A stretch of DNA of 19,043 nucleotides from Smittium mucronatum (Eukaryota > Kickxellomycota > Harpellomycetes > Harpellales > Legeriomycetaceae): the NCBI GenBank assembly GCA_001953115.1, contig LSSL01005411.1, positions 1 to 19,043 of the forward strand. The letters run 5' to 3'. Below are positions 9,236 through 19,043 of the stretch, one piece after another. The notes under the pieces were generated by a model. It was not told the DNA's origin and did not search any database. It saw nothing but the letters and a program-made list of their open reading frames with translations. Position numbers and translations under genes: made by a program. Every line of letters starts with the position of its first letter. The first letter of the stretch is position 1.

Positions 9236-12200
9236 ATCATTTTTTTTTAGGTAGGCAGATGGTAGCCTGACAGAGGAGCATATTTAAGTTAATATAATAG
9301 TATTTTATATACTTATTTTATTTTTTTAATATTTATTTAAAATTGTTTTTAATAAATTTGTCTTACAATAAAATTCCGTTATACGAAAAGGATGTCTGAT
9401 AAAAATTTACCCATTCTTAAAAACTATTTTCAATATATATATGTTAAATTTATTAGTATAAATAGAAAATTATTTATGGGAAAAAATAATAATTAATTTA
9501 TTGAGAATGTATAAATAATAGTTTTAAATTATATGTTTCCTTGATTTTGATCAAAAATAATTCGATATTTAAAAAAATTATCAATTCTTCTTATTTTACT
9601 CAAAATAAGCATAAATCCGTAAATTACATGCATTTTTAGTTACCATTTAATTAAAAATAATTAGTATAAATACACTAAAATTAATCAGAATTCCATAAAA
9701 TATTTAATATATATATTAAGATTAAATGTTATTCTAAAAAAAAATAATATAAATTATACGAAAAAATATTATCAAATAAAATCGATTTTAACTATATTAA
9801 GATAGTTTGAATATTGTATAAAATTTATTGAATAATATGGGAAAAAATTTTATTTCATAATTTAATAAGACAATTTAAAATAAAATATATCGATAGTGTT
9901 TTTTTTGAATAAAAAAAAGTTTAAAAATTTTTATTATCGAAAAAAATAATTTAATTACACAAAGTAAAAATCTTTTAATGGAAGTTTTAGCGAGAAAAAA
10001 ATTTTTCAATAGACTTTTTTAAAATTTTATGCTTTGAAAATAAAAATACAGCTATATTTTTTGAGATAATATTAAATAGTAATATATAATGCTCTTTTTA
10101 ATAAATTTTTAATAAAATATATGTTTTCATAATTTCACATTTTCTTCAACATTAAAAAGAGTAAAAATATCAATATTTATTGAAAAAATTATAAAAAATT
10201 CAAAATAATAATTAAAGAGTTTTTTGAATATTTAAAGCTAAATTTATTTATGAGAAATTAACTATAAAAAAAAATTATATGAGAATTTTTTTTATGTTGT
10301 TTTTTTGAAATTATTGAATCATAAATCATAAGTATATATTTATGATTTTTGGTCGCAGTAAAACATTGAAATGATAATTGATAGTCTTAACTAAATTCAT
10401 ACCAAGATAAAATAAGTGTTTACCTGATTATTAATATGTTTACTGGAAGTTTAGAGATGCTTAATTAAATACATAAAAAATAAAACAATTTTATAGATTA
10501 TATTGAGTTTTATTGTAGATAGTATGTATTTATACAGTAAATTTAATTGTTTTTTTTTTTTTTGCTTATTCAGTCCTTTAAAATGATTTAAGTATTTATA
10601 TTTATTTATTCAAGTTAAAATTACACGTTTTTATATGTAAGAATTTCAGATTATTAAAGATATAAATAAAATTAGGAATTTTTTATACTTTAATATTTTA
10701 TTCTATGAAGCTTTTATATTTGGATAATATGTTATATAACAATTATTTTTTTTATAAAAATTGAACGCAAATGAAGCTCAAAAATTTAAAACTAAATAAA
10801 ACAGTCTCTCTTCCTCGACCAAACATTTGTTTTAAATACAACATTTTTTCAAATAATTAGCATTTAAAACTATATATTTAATTTGAATTTATATAAATGC
10901 AAAGCAGATAAATAAAAATATATACTACCGGCACTAATATTTTTTCAAAATTCATAAATTTTATGTGAAAAAAAATCGCATAATTAATTACTAACTCTTG
11001 GAATTCTTCTTATATTTTTTAAAATTATCCAAATATCTAAATTAAAAAATATATATTTTATGGATTTTTTTTAAAAAATTTAATAACTGAACTGACAAAA
11101 AAAAAATTAGGATTTAATTTTGATTAAATGAAGAGGGGTTTTTTGTTTATATTATCCGGATTATCGAATATTTTTTTTATTTACATATATTTAAATGAAT
11201 ATTATGTAATTATAGATATTACAGTATTTTTTGAACTTCTTGCTAAATCATTGATTCTTAGAACAAATTATATACCAAACTGATACTTATTTAACCGATT
11301 TTGCAAATTAACCCATTTTTTTTTATTTTTTGGGAATAAAATTATTTAATGTAAATTTAAGATGAATTTGATCATATTTTCCAGTATTTTTTTATTGATA
11401 TTTGACCAGTTTAATATTTTTGAATAAATTTTTTTTCATCAAAAAGTTAAAAATATAAAACTTGATTCTTGTCAAATTTTAAAATCTATAAGTTGTATCT
11501 TTCATATGTCCTATAATTAGAACATAATATATACCCCATAAAAAATAAACCCCTTTAAATTCCAAAATAGTTTTTTAACTTATGAATATGTAGATGATTA
11601 AAAATCTAGTGAAAGTCATAAACAAAGATTTTTCAAGTAGCCATAACCATAACACGATTTAATTAGCACGATATGTGAAAATATAACCTTTTAGGGTCGT
11701 CTAAATTTTAATTTAAATATTCATAATCGATTTATATGATTTTGAAACCAATTAAAACACATCATTCAAGGATTTAGTTAAAATTGTTGGTTCTTTGAGT
11801 TTAAAAGTACATATATTTAGAAAAATTAAAAAAATTTATTATAAATTGAATTAAAATAGATTTGTTACATAATAAATTTTAGAGATATGAAATAAAATAT
11901 CTTATAAATTTACAGTTATTAAACCTCATTTTAAAAAGAAGATAAATCATAAAAACTTTTTTCAAAAAAAGACAAAAAGTAAAAAAAGAAACTTCTGGAA
12001 TTAATTTTGAATGAAAACGTTTTTTTCCTAATTAAGTAAGGAGATAAGTATGTGCTACCTATATGAAATTTCACTTCAGTTTTTTATTAAAAATCTATTT
12101 AAAACTTAGGTTTAATATCAGAAGAGTCTAAATTTGGAAAAAAATATCCTGATAATTGATTTGCTTTTATGGGTTTAAAATTTTTGATTCATTTTTTAAA

Positions 12201-14795
12201 TAAAATTAAAAAGATAAAAAATAAGTAATATTGTCAATTTTAATTTTAAAATTTTATTAGCCTAGATATTAATGATAGAATTGGAGGTAGGCATATTTTT
12301 TTTTAAAAAAAAAGAGAAAAAATATCTAATACATGTTAATCACCTAAATAATTAGTATTAATTAAAATAGGCTTATTTTTTAAACTAAAAAATAAATTTT
12401 TTTTTTCATATATAAAAAAGATAGTTGGTTTAATCAATTAATAGATGATAAATATAGCAAAATAGATTGAAGATATAATATATATATATATGGATGGGAT
12501 ATGTTTAAAATATGTATAATTAGATTTTGATTGATTGATGCAATTGAATATTTTCCACTAAATAGTTTTTTTATTGAAGTTTAAATCAAGCCCAAAACAA
12601 TTTAAATTATATAATTTCTTATTTTAATCTTAAATAGTAGCTAAATAAACATTTAATATAAATTATGATTAATTTTTATACTCTGATATTATAATTATTA
12701 TTTTAGACGGTATTATATATATGAATATTGGAAGTCATGTGCATTTTCTTTTGTCGATGAAAAATAAAAAGATTATTCTAGAAAATATGGCCTTGTATTT
12801 TAAAATAGATTTTTTTATATCATTTTTTTTAAATGTATATTTTTGCAAGTATAAAATCACCCTCTATTTATCTACATATATTAAATTTTAAGAATATTAA
12901 AATATTTAAGATGGTTTTTTGCCTAATAATATTAATTTTAGAAAATCACTTTAATTCAATCTTTTTTTTTAAAAATTATTGAATGTTAAAAATAATAAAA
13001 GCTAAAATTAAAAAACGTTTGTATCAAATTTGTTGTTTTGGACTAGGATAATATTCCTTTGCAAATTCAATATTATTTATAAGAAAAAAAATATGAAATA
13101 AAAAATTTATAGAAATTGATGTATTTTTAAAACTGGAATAATAAAACTTTAAATAAATTTACAAATTAGATAAATAAAGAAAAAAAAGACCCGAATTTTC
13201 TCTCTCTCCTTAAATAGCCGGTTTTCAGGAAAAACTAGCTAATTATTAGTAATTGTGAAACTATCAGTTTTTTTACTTAATTTGAAATTTTTCCTCACAT
13301 AATTTTTTTTTTAATTTTAAAAATATATTAATAAAGCGAAATAGGAAAGGGAGTAGAAAGTAATATTTTTTTTTCAAACTAAATTTTTGTATATATTAAT
13401 AAAAAAATTCATTTTTATTTCGACTTTAATGTTTTTTTATAATATTTAATATTTTCAAAATAATGATAAGATTCAGTGCGGGTTTTTTTGGAGGGTTATA
13501 TATAAATATATTCGATTCAGGATTAAAACGATTTTCGATTGATTTTCTTATTTCAGAAAATTATGTTTTTTTGTTTTTTTTGAAAGAACAATATTCAAAG
13601 TTTTATTAACAAAATTAAACCATCAGATAATATATAAAAAATAATTATTAGTTCATTCAGATCATGAAGTATTTTTTCAGAAAAAAAGAAGAGTGCATAA
13701 ATTATAGTATTTCTAATTGAGAGATATTAATAAAAAAATATAATTTCATCTTTTGAGATATACCCGCTGTTGAATATGAATCCAATCCGCTCTAAAAACA
13801 TAATATGGGATTTTTAATATAACAAAAGAATAGTTTGCTAGATTTTAGTTTGCATATCATCAAGAAACAAGAGCTTGAAAAAGATGATAAATGGAGAATT
13901 GAGATATTATTCTTTCAAATTTTTTTCACTTTAGTGAATTAAGTTTATGGAATTTTGGAGGGTTTAAAATATATTTTTTGCTCAAAAAAAAAGAGGGTGC
14001 ATTTTAGATCTTTACCCTGGATATGAGGTAGGTATAATTACTTTAGCTACTTTAGTGACACTGAATATATATTGCATGCGAGCACGTAATATATAATAAA
14101 AATAATGAGCACACTGAGGAAAATAACCCGGGTTGGATAAAACCCAATCCATCAATTGGAATTATGAATCGAATTAAAGTAAATATTTGCATAGTAGTAA
14201 TGATCTATGACTGTAAAAATGCATAGAACACAGCATCTTCAGATGAATTTACTTTTTTGATAAAGTAATCATTAATTTTTTTTCGATGGATGGGTATAAT
14301 AGATATTAGAATAATTGTCAGATTAAATTTTATACATTTATACAAGGATTTTTACATCAGATTCCTACTTGATATTAGTACTAAATCTGGGTATAGATCG
14401 CTTTTTGGAGAGTCAGTAAAGGAAGCGAATATTTAAAAAGAGTTTGGATAAATTAAACGAAAATAAACGAAAAATCCAATTTTTTTTTAAAAAAACCACT
14501 ATCGCTAAAAATATTAGGTTTCTTTTTCAGAAAAACTTTAAGAGATTTTTGAGATTAAAAAGATGCGGGCGATTCTCAAATAGCTGAAGATATGATCAAG
14601 AATCCTTTCAAAAAAGGACAAACCCTCTGGTAACTAATTCAGGTTTTATGAAGCCAAATGTTGTATTTTTTCTATATTTCATAGCAGAAAGACTTTTGTT
14701 ATAAAGCTTTAAAGTTAAAAGAGTTAATTTAGAAATAGGAAGAAGACATACCAGTAACATAAATTGGTTTCTTTGGATTCATAAGTACTATTATT
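9236..14795. other. AT-rich gene-free desert, right part
   Basis: About 5.6 kb similar in composition to the left part, ending at the THOC7 stop. Stops are dense in every frame; no gene, tRNA or structured RNA was recognised. There are many long A or T runs (for example 14 T at 10550-10563) and a TA tract near 12476-12491. From about 14030 the sequence becomes slightly less AT-biased, with GCATGCGAGCACG near 14074 and CCCGGG near 14128, but still without a convincing coding frame. The last 200 bases should include the THOC7 3' UTR. Confidence 0.65.
12476..12491. repeat. (AT)n microsatellite
   Basis: A short pure AT tract within the desert. Confidence 0.75.
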
Positions 14796-16448
14796 TCAAT
14801 CATCTTCACCAATTTCGCCATCGGAAAGCTCACTCAGATCACTAGACCAACATCCGTCGTTTAATTTATCGTTTACACCAGTCATATCATCATAATTCTC
14901 AGAAAATGAGGTAAGATCCTTGTGATCAACAGAGGCCCCTTTTTCAATTTCCATATCCATTTGAACATTATTTTTTTCATTGGAAAAAGTAATGGCAGTT
15001 GAGGCTGAATTGGTTGGATCAATCTTATTTTTGGTTGAAGATTGAGGACTTCGCAGGGTTTGAGATGACTGAGAAATGGGTTTATTATCTGAAAAAGGTA
15101 AAATGATAAATTGAAGAATAAAGGAAATTTTTAATGGTTAGAAGAGAGATACCATCTTTTTTCACTAAATCGATTTCCATGGACAAATCTTCAAGGGTAT
15201 TCTTTACATTGCTAGAGGAAGAATCCCGTTCAAGGGCGGTGCTTTTAAAGTCTAATTACCAAAGCAATAAAGATGTTAAAAAATTGGTACGAAGAATTGA
15301 TTTGATCAGAATAAAAAAACCGAAAAAAAGCTTCTCAGCAATTTCTAATATTGTTGTTTTTAATAATACGTACCTGCGTATTGGTTTGGGTCTATGTATA
15401 GATTTTCAGACTCACCATTATAAAAGGATTTTGGAGTTGATTTATTTAAAACCATTAGTTTTATTTTTTCCAAACTAACTTCGTCTTGAGCTTGAGATAA
15501 TTCAACGATTTCATTAAGAGTATTGAGTTCATTCACGCAAATAGAGAACTGGTTTTGGAGTTCGGAGATGAATAGTGGATAAAGATTTTGTTCTTTTTCA
15601 AGCTCAAGAATCTCATTTTCTAAAGATTCAATGTCGCTAGTAAAAAATGAAAAATAAATAAATCAAGACACAAGTGGATTTTTTTTGAAAAAACTATTAA
15701 GAGCTTTATTAAAAAAAAATTACGAGTTGATCTTGTCTCTGGATTCAATGGTATTTATTTTTAAAGCAATAGAGTCATATTCTTTTTTCTGTTTTTCCAC
15801 AACTTTTGCAGATAGAAGTCGATCGTTTAAATCAGAGATCAGATTGATTGTATCTTCAATTGACTTTTCTGAATATGAAAAAGAAAAGGATTTTAAATTA
15901 AATTAAGAAAATATGAATATATATTTATTTTTTTTCCAAATAAATATATTTTAAGCTGAAATGTCGAAAATAATTTACTAACCGAACAAAAAGATGGAAT
16001 TCTTGTAATTATCGGTTTCTATAGTTTTTGATTTGAAGGAAACCAAGTTCCTGTATATAGATTGAATGAAAGATTGCACATCTAAATTGATGAAATCTAA
16101 TAAACTCCTGGAAGGGATAATTTTTGTTTTTTTTTAAAAAAAGATTAAAATTGTAATGAAAAAAACGAAAATTAGAGAAAAAAAAGAAACAAACCCAATA
16201 TCTGAATCAGGAGTATTTTTCTGTAAATTTGTTTCGTGCTTCAGGGATTCTAGACTTTGCAAGTAATTGGAAAAAAATTTGGACAGTGATCTCTCTTCCA
16301 CCATCAATCTCTTCAAATAGACATCTGTTGTTGACGTGTGTGTATTTTTGTGTAAAAGATTTAAGCAATGTATCAATAAGGGGAATAAAGATTCGTTTGA
16401 GAATAAAGAAATGGGGTAGGTGGTTGAAGAGATACCTTGTGTAGACAT
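14796..16448 (-). CDS. THOC7: THO complex subunit 7 (THOC7) homologue, 7 exons
   Basis: Minus-strand exons 16448-16436, 16324-16195, 16107-15983, 15868-15724, 15636-15374, 15251-15153 and 15088-14796 join to exactly 356 codons (355 residues). Every junction is GT...AG and phase-consistent; introns are 111, 87, 114, 87, 122 and 64 bp. THO packages nascent mRNA for export in the nucleus. The N-terminus DVYLKRLMVEER (5-16) resembles the conserved THOC7 start (V-x-x-KRL-x-x-x-E). The signature EKQKKEYDSIALKI (114-127) matches the family's R-x-x-x-x-EYD-x-LA-x-x-I segment. A coiled coil follows at about 132-200 (ESLENEILELEKEQ; SELQNQFSICVNELNTLNEI). The C-terminal 90-150 residues are Ser/Asp-rich, probably disordered, and end in an acidic run (SDLSELSDGEIGEDD). 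The protein is much longer than human THOC7 (204 residues), through an insert at about 35-90 and the tail. The first exon holds only 13 coding bases. It is transcribed divergently from RPP29. Confidence 0.8.
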
Positions 16449-17264
16449 GGTTTAGGAAATACTGAAATTTATTAATTACTTTTAAAAGAAAAATATTATA
16501 ATGTACAATGAAGATTTGGGGCGATTTACAATCCGATTCCTACAATTCATAAACAGGACGATGAGCATTTCATAAGTGCAGCATCTATACTTGAATTCGG
16601 TTGAAATAAACCATATTACAAAATACTGGCAAAAGTTGCTGGCAAAGAATCAAGAGTGCGATTTAAAGTTCTATTTGCTGGAATTATTGAAGCTGAGTAA
16701 TACACCCAATTACTATTCGATAATTTGCTGTATTGCAAACTTTAAAGAATAGCTATTTGCTTAAAACGCGATAGACGAATACATCGCTCATTGTTAGCGA
16801 ATAAAAAGCTGAAAAATAAAAGGTTGGTTTGGCTATATTTTATTTTTTATTCTCAATTTGAGTTTAGCTAAAAGCCCAACCAATATAGGAAATGTAGCAA
16901 GAAAATTATGGTATCGTTGTTGGTTCGCCAATGCTTTTGCATTTTGCCCGCTTATTTAGAGATAACTGGCAGAAATAAAAACAGCACCAAATACTTGTCC
17001 AATAATAATTATTTTATTAAATTAAGACAGATTTACTAGTTAAGAAATATTAATCAGTTTATAGAATATGAAATTCTGCACTAATGGAAACCATTGATAT
17101 TTTTTTATTAGTCCTAAAAGGGTGATGAAATAAATAATTCTTTTGAATTAATCGAAAGTATCTTACTAAAAAAATTTACTAGTTTTTTTACTAGTATAGT
17201 GCTTTTAGTGTGTTTGGCATATTGAATTCTTGAATCTAGAAACTGGATATTAATTTTAAGCAAG
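16449..17264. promoter_or_regulatory. Divergent intergenic region, THOC7 / RPP29
   Basis: The 816 bp between the two start codons must carry both 5' UTRs and promoters, but I recognise no TATA box or factor site with confidence. Part of it (about 16512-16700) is less AT-rich than usual intergenic DNA here and holds a coding-like frame described separately. The final 250 bases before RPP29 are AT-rich, with a palindromic TTACTAGTTTTTTTACTAG motif at 17177-17195. Confidence 0.4.
16512..16697 (+). pseudogene. Possible decayed coding relic (unidentified)
   Basis: The frame from 16512 runs 62 codons with a single internal TGA (16602-16604), bounded by TGA at 16509 and TAA at 16698. The inferred peptide looks protein-like rather than AT-noise: HKQDDEHFISAASILEFG before the stop, KVAGKESRVRFKVLFAGIIE after it. 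The last part, LFAGIIEAE, resembles a LAGLIDADG homing-endonuclease motif, but it is truncated by TAA where the glycine would be. No ATG is in frame. An overlapping second frame also stays open here (YWQKLLAKNQECDLKFYLLE), so the reading is ambiguous. It could be chance, an old transposon or homing-endonuclease remnant, or an organelle-derived insert. I would not treat it as a functional gene. Confidence 0.25.
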
Positions 17265-18152
17265 ATGGATGTGTACACTAAAGTGCCGGAATTTGTTAAG
17301 AAGAGCCAGATTCTGGGTCGGGTACGCCATTATATTTATATTTCAGCTTTAGTTTCGATGCTCCTAAATTTAAAATGAATCATTATTTTTAATCTTGAAA
17401 TCAAAGGAAATCCCAGTAAATGAGATCTCAAGACAATTTACCAAAGATTTCGTATTGAAAAACATTGAAAACGTACCGGGAAAAGAGAAGATTTACGAGG
17501 AAAAGGTCCAAAACCGAGTGGTTAAGCTAAAGGATAAAAAGATCAAAAACGTAAAAGAGAAGGAGAAGGAGAAAGAGAAAGCTGGTAGTAAAATAACGGC
17601 CAGAAGAGCCAGAAAATTAGCGATTTACGATTTGTCTCGGGAAAATTTGGTGTAATATTTCCAATTAATTAGGCAACTTAGCCGTTACTTTTATTTTTTT
17701 TGGTGTTGTAACGGTAGGTATGACAGCTTTGTTCCCTTGAATCAGCTATGGACTGCTTACATTTCAAGGGTATTGGATGGATCCAAACCTTCTACTGCCT
17801 CACAAAAGATTGTTAAGGCTGATTTTCACGGCGCCATAATCAAAGGTATTTAAGGAATACAACAATTAAAAAATAGTTTTTAAAACTCTAATTTTTATTT
17901 GAAAAAAATGCAGTTTGCAAATCGAAATGTACTAGTTATGTTGGACGCGAGGGTATATTAATACACGAAACGAAGAATACCTTTAAATTGCTGACTAAGG
18001 ACAATACATTGATATGTATACCCAAAGCCAATTCTGTTTTTGAAATTGAAGCTTCCGGATTCAAATTTACTCTGTTTGGAAATCAATTAATGTTCAGAGC
18101 TTTTGAGCGGGCTTCTAAAAAATTTAAACCAAAACCATCAATAGACTTGTAA
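17265..18152 (+). CDS. POP4: RNase P/MRP protein subunit RPP29 (POP4), 4 exons
   Basis: Exons 17265-17321, 17407-17651, 17718-17845 and 17914-18152 join in frame to 222 residues; human POP4 is 220. Introns are 85, 66 and 68 bp, all GT...AG. The product is a core protein of RNase P (tRNA 5' maturation) and RNase MRP (rRNA processing), acting in the nucleus and nucleolus. Residues 20-85 are basic and charged, with a Lys/Glu run (EKEKEKEK, near 72-80). The RRARKLAIYDLSREN segment (about 86-100) matches the family linker. The UPF0086/RPP29 barrel covers about 103-215: FVPLNQLW, KADFHGAII, KSKCTSYVGREGIL, HETKNTFKLLTKD, IPKANSVFEI, and the closing ASKKFKPKPSIDL, which matches the human ending closely. 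The intron 1 acceptor is weak (AAAG at 17406); 17424 would also keep frame and remove six residues. Identification is very secure; only the first splice acceptor is in doubt. Confidence 0.93.
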
Positions 18153-18519
18153 ATTACCAAAACATTTAGTTTTCTCTTTGTTCGACTTTTTTGGGTTTAG
18201 CCCAAACAAACGTATACTGTTTTTATTTTAAGTTTTTTTTTTTTTTTTTTTTGTCCTTGAAAATAATGAATTAGACTTTTAAAACTTCTTCCACGCTCCT
18301 TCACCTCTTTTTTTTTTTTGGAAAAAGTTTTTGATTTATATTATTTACTACTTTTATTGAGAAATCGGAAACAGCAATTTGAATAAAGGAAAAGGTGGAA
18401 CGAAGGAGAATAATGAGGTTGGTATTAATTATTATAGTATCAAAGTTAAGCATGTATAAATACGAATAAAAGATAAATAAACGAATAGGGAATAAATTGA
18501 GTGGAAACAGAGGGAGGGA
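18153..18519. other. Convergent intergenic region with hairpin and T tracts
   Basis: This 367 bp separates the stop codons of the convergent RPP29 and right-hand genes and should hold both 3' UTRs. A perfect 6 bp hairpin, TTTGGG (18190-18195) with CCCAAA (18201-18206), lies just downstream of RPP29, followed by 20 T at 18233-18252 and 12 T at 18308-18319. These may mark transcript 3' ends, but the assignment is inference. Confidence 0.5.
18233..18252. repeat. Homopolymer T20
   Basis: Twenty consecutive T, the longest homopolymer noticed in the window, in the 3' intergenic region between convergent genes. Confidence 0.9.
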
Positions 18520-19043
18520 TTATAGGAAGAGCTTGCTATCCATATCGATGTGGTCTTTTAAAGAGAAGAACTGGCAACTTTCATCGCCTTTATCTGGTTC
18601 GGTCCTTGATGTGTCGCTACTGACTGGCAAATTAGCGACATTATCCAACCGAGATTCAGGGGTGGAGGTCTGGTATAAGCTACCATTACCAGCAAATCGT
18701 GTTGCTGACGGTTCAGCGGACCCGTGGCGGGTATGGTCTATACTGGCAGCAGAATCTGGCTGGGTCTGATCCAAGTGCAGGTCAATACTGCTGGCACCCG
18801 ATTGATCGTATGCTGGAAGATGGTCGTGCTGGGAACTAGACCCAAACAGGCCCACACCACTCCCCTGGTCATCGTCCCGATCCGGACTGGTAGGTGACCC
18901 GTTACCACAATTATAAATACATAGTTGGTTTATATAGTCGTCTGCCACGCTGTTGTTTACTTCCGGGAGCCCCGGGCTAACCAGACGATTAACTGGCGGT
19001 GATCCCGAATCACGCTGACCAACCGATTCAGCAACCAGGGGTT
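18520..19043 (-). CDS. Unidentified Ser/Asp-rich protein, C-terminal part (cut by right edge)
   Basis: A minus-strand frame is open from the right edge to a TAA at 18520-18522, giving 173 residues with no stop and no obvious intron. No ATG is needed: the frame continues out of the window, so only the C-terminus is seen. I do not recognise it. The sequence is rich in Ser, Asp, Pro and Gly with scattered Gln and His (SPDRDDDQGSG; DQTQPDSAASIDH), has no hydrophobic segment and is likely disordered. It ends SLKDHIDMDSKLFL, a more ordered-looking tail. The region is clearly richer in G+C than the other genes here, which could mean a different gene class, recent transfer, or the edge of a mobile element. 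An overlapping plus-strand frame (18497-18769) is probably its antisense shadow. Coding status is inferred from frame length in a context where random frames are short; at this higher G+C that argument is weaker. Confidence 0.55.
   Translation of the reverse strand, partial: PLVAESVGQRDSGSPPVNRLVSPGLPEVNNSVADDYINQLCIYNCGNGSPTSPDRDDDQGSGVGLFGSSSQHDHLPAYDQSGASSIDLHLDQTQPDSAASIDHTRHGSAEPSATRFAGNGSLYQTSTPESRLDNVANLPVSSDTSRTEPDKGDESCQFFSLKDHIDMDSKLFL

Noticed and set aside
14590..14785. Minus-strand frames just after the THOC7 stop, with a GTATGT donor-like site
   Set aside because: An ATG and donor can be picked out, but every acceptor I tried gives a stop soon or an unrecognisable peptide. It is better read as the 3' UTR of THOC7.
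15134..16444. Plus-strand frames at 15134-15478, 15685-15906 and 16229-16444
   Set aside because: They are antisense shadows of THOC7 exons and introns; the minus-strand spliced model explains the region with a recognisable family and consistent phases.
16921..16960. GGTTCGCC string resembling a tRNA B box
   Set aside because: No A box or cloverleaf can be drawn around it on either strand.
18497..18769. Plus-strand frame opposite the right-edge gene
   Set aside because: It lacks an ATG start and is shorter than the minus-strand frame, which stays open through the window edge.

Overview
This is nuclear DNA from an AT-rich eukaryote. Three multi-exon protein genes can be rebuilt by eye: every exon junction is GT...AG and keeps the reading frame. 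Introns are short (about 64-122 bp), and the spliced proteins are full-length relatives of known eukaryotic families. The set fits a unicellular opisthokont, perhaps an early-diverging fungus. That placement is inference; no rRNA or tRNA gene is present to test it.

Layout, left to right. (1) 1-475: a moderately GC-rich repeat, cut by the left edge. (2) 991-2335, plus strand: an AKTIP/FTS (fused toes) homologue, a ubiquitin-conjugating-like protein without the catalytic cysteine, in six exons. (3) 2336-14795: about 12.5 kb of very AT-rich sequence with no supportable gene. Near its middle, at about 8770-9235, lies a second, inverted and diverged copy of the left-end repeat. It also holds a short MITE-like inverted-repeat element (3039-3325) and several microsatellites. 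(4) 14796-16448, minus strand: a THO complex subunit 7 (THOC7) homologue in seven exons. (5) 16449-17264: the divergent intergenic region shared with the next gene, with a possible decayed coding relic. (6) 17265-18152, plus strand: RPP29/POP4, a protein subunit of RNase P and RNase MRP, in four exons. (7) 18520-19043, minus strand: the 3' end of an unrecognised Ser/Asp-rich protein, markedly richer in G+C than everything beside it.

The genes are not an operon. THOC7 (mRNP assembly and export) and RPP29 (tRNA/rRNA maturation) are both RNA-processing genes in divergent orientation and could share a promoter region; RPP29 converges on the right-hand partial gene. AKTIP/FTS works in a separate pathway, linking dynein to early endosomes.

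The part least explained by known families is the 12.5 kb AT-rich desert with its decayed repeat copy. It could be a regional centromere, a heterochromatic island of decayed transposons, or both; the sequence alone cannot decide. I found no convincing new multigene system. The repeat family, the MITE-like element and the relic near 16.5-16.7 kb are the best candidates for undescribed elements.
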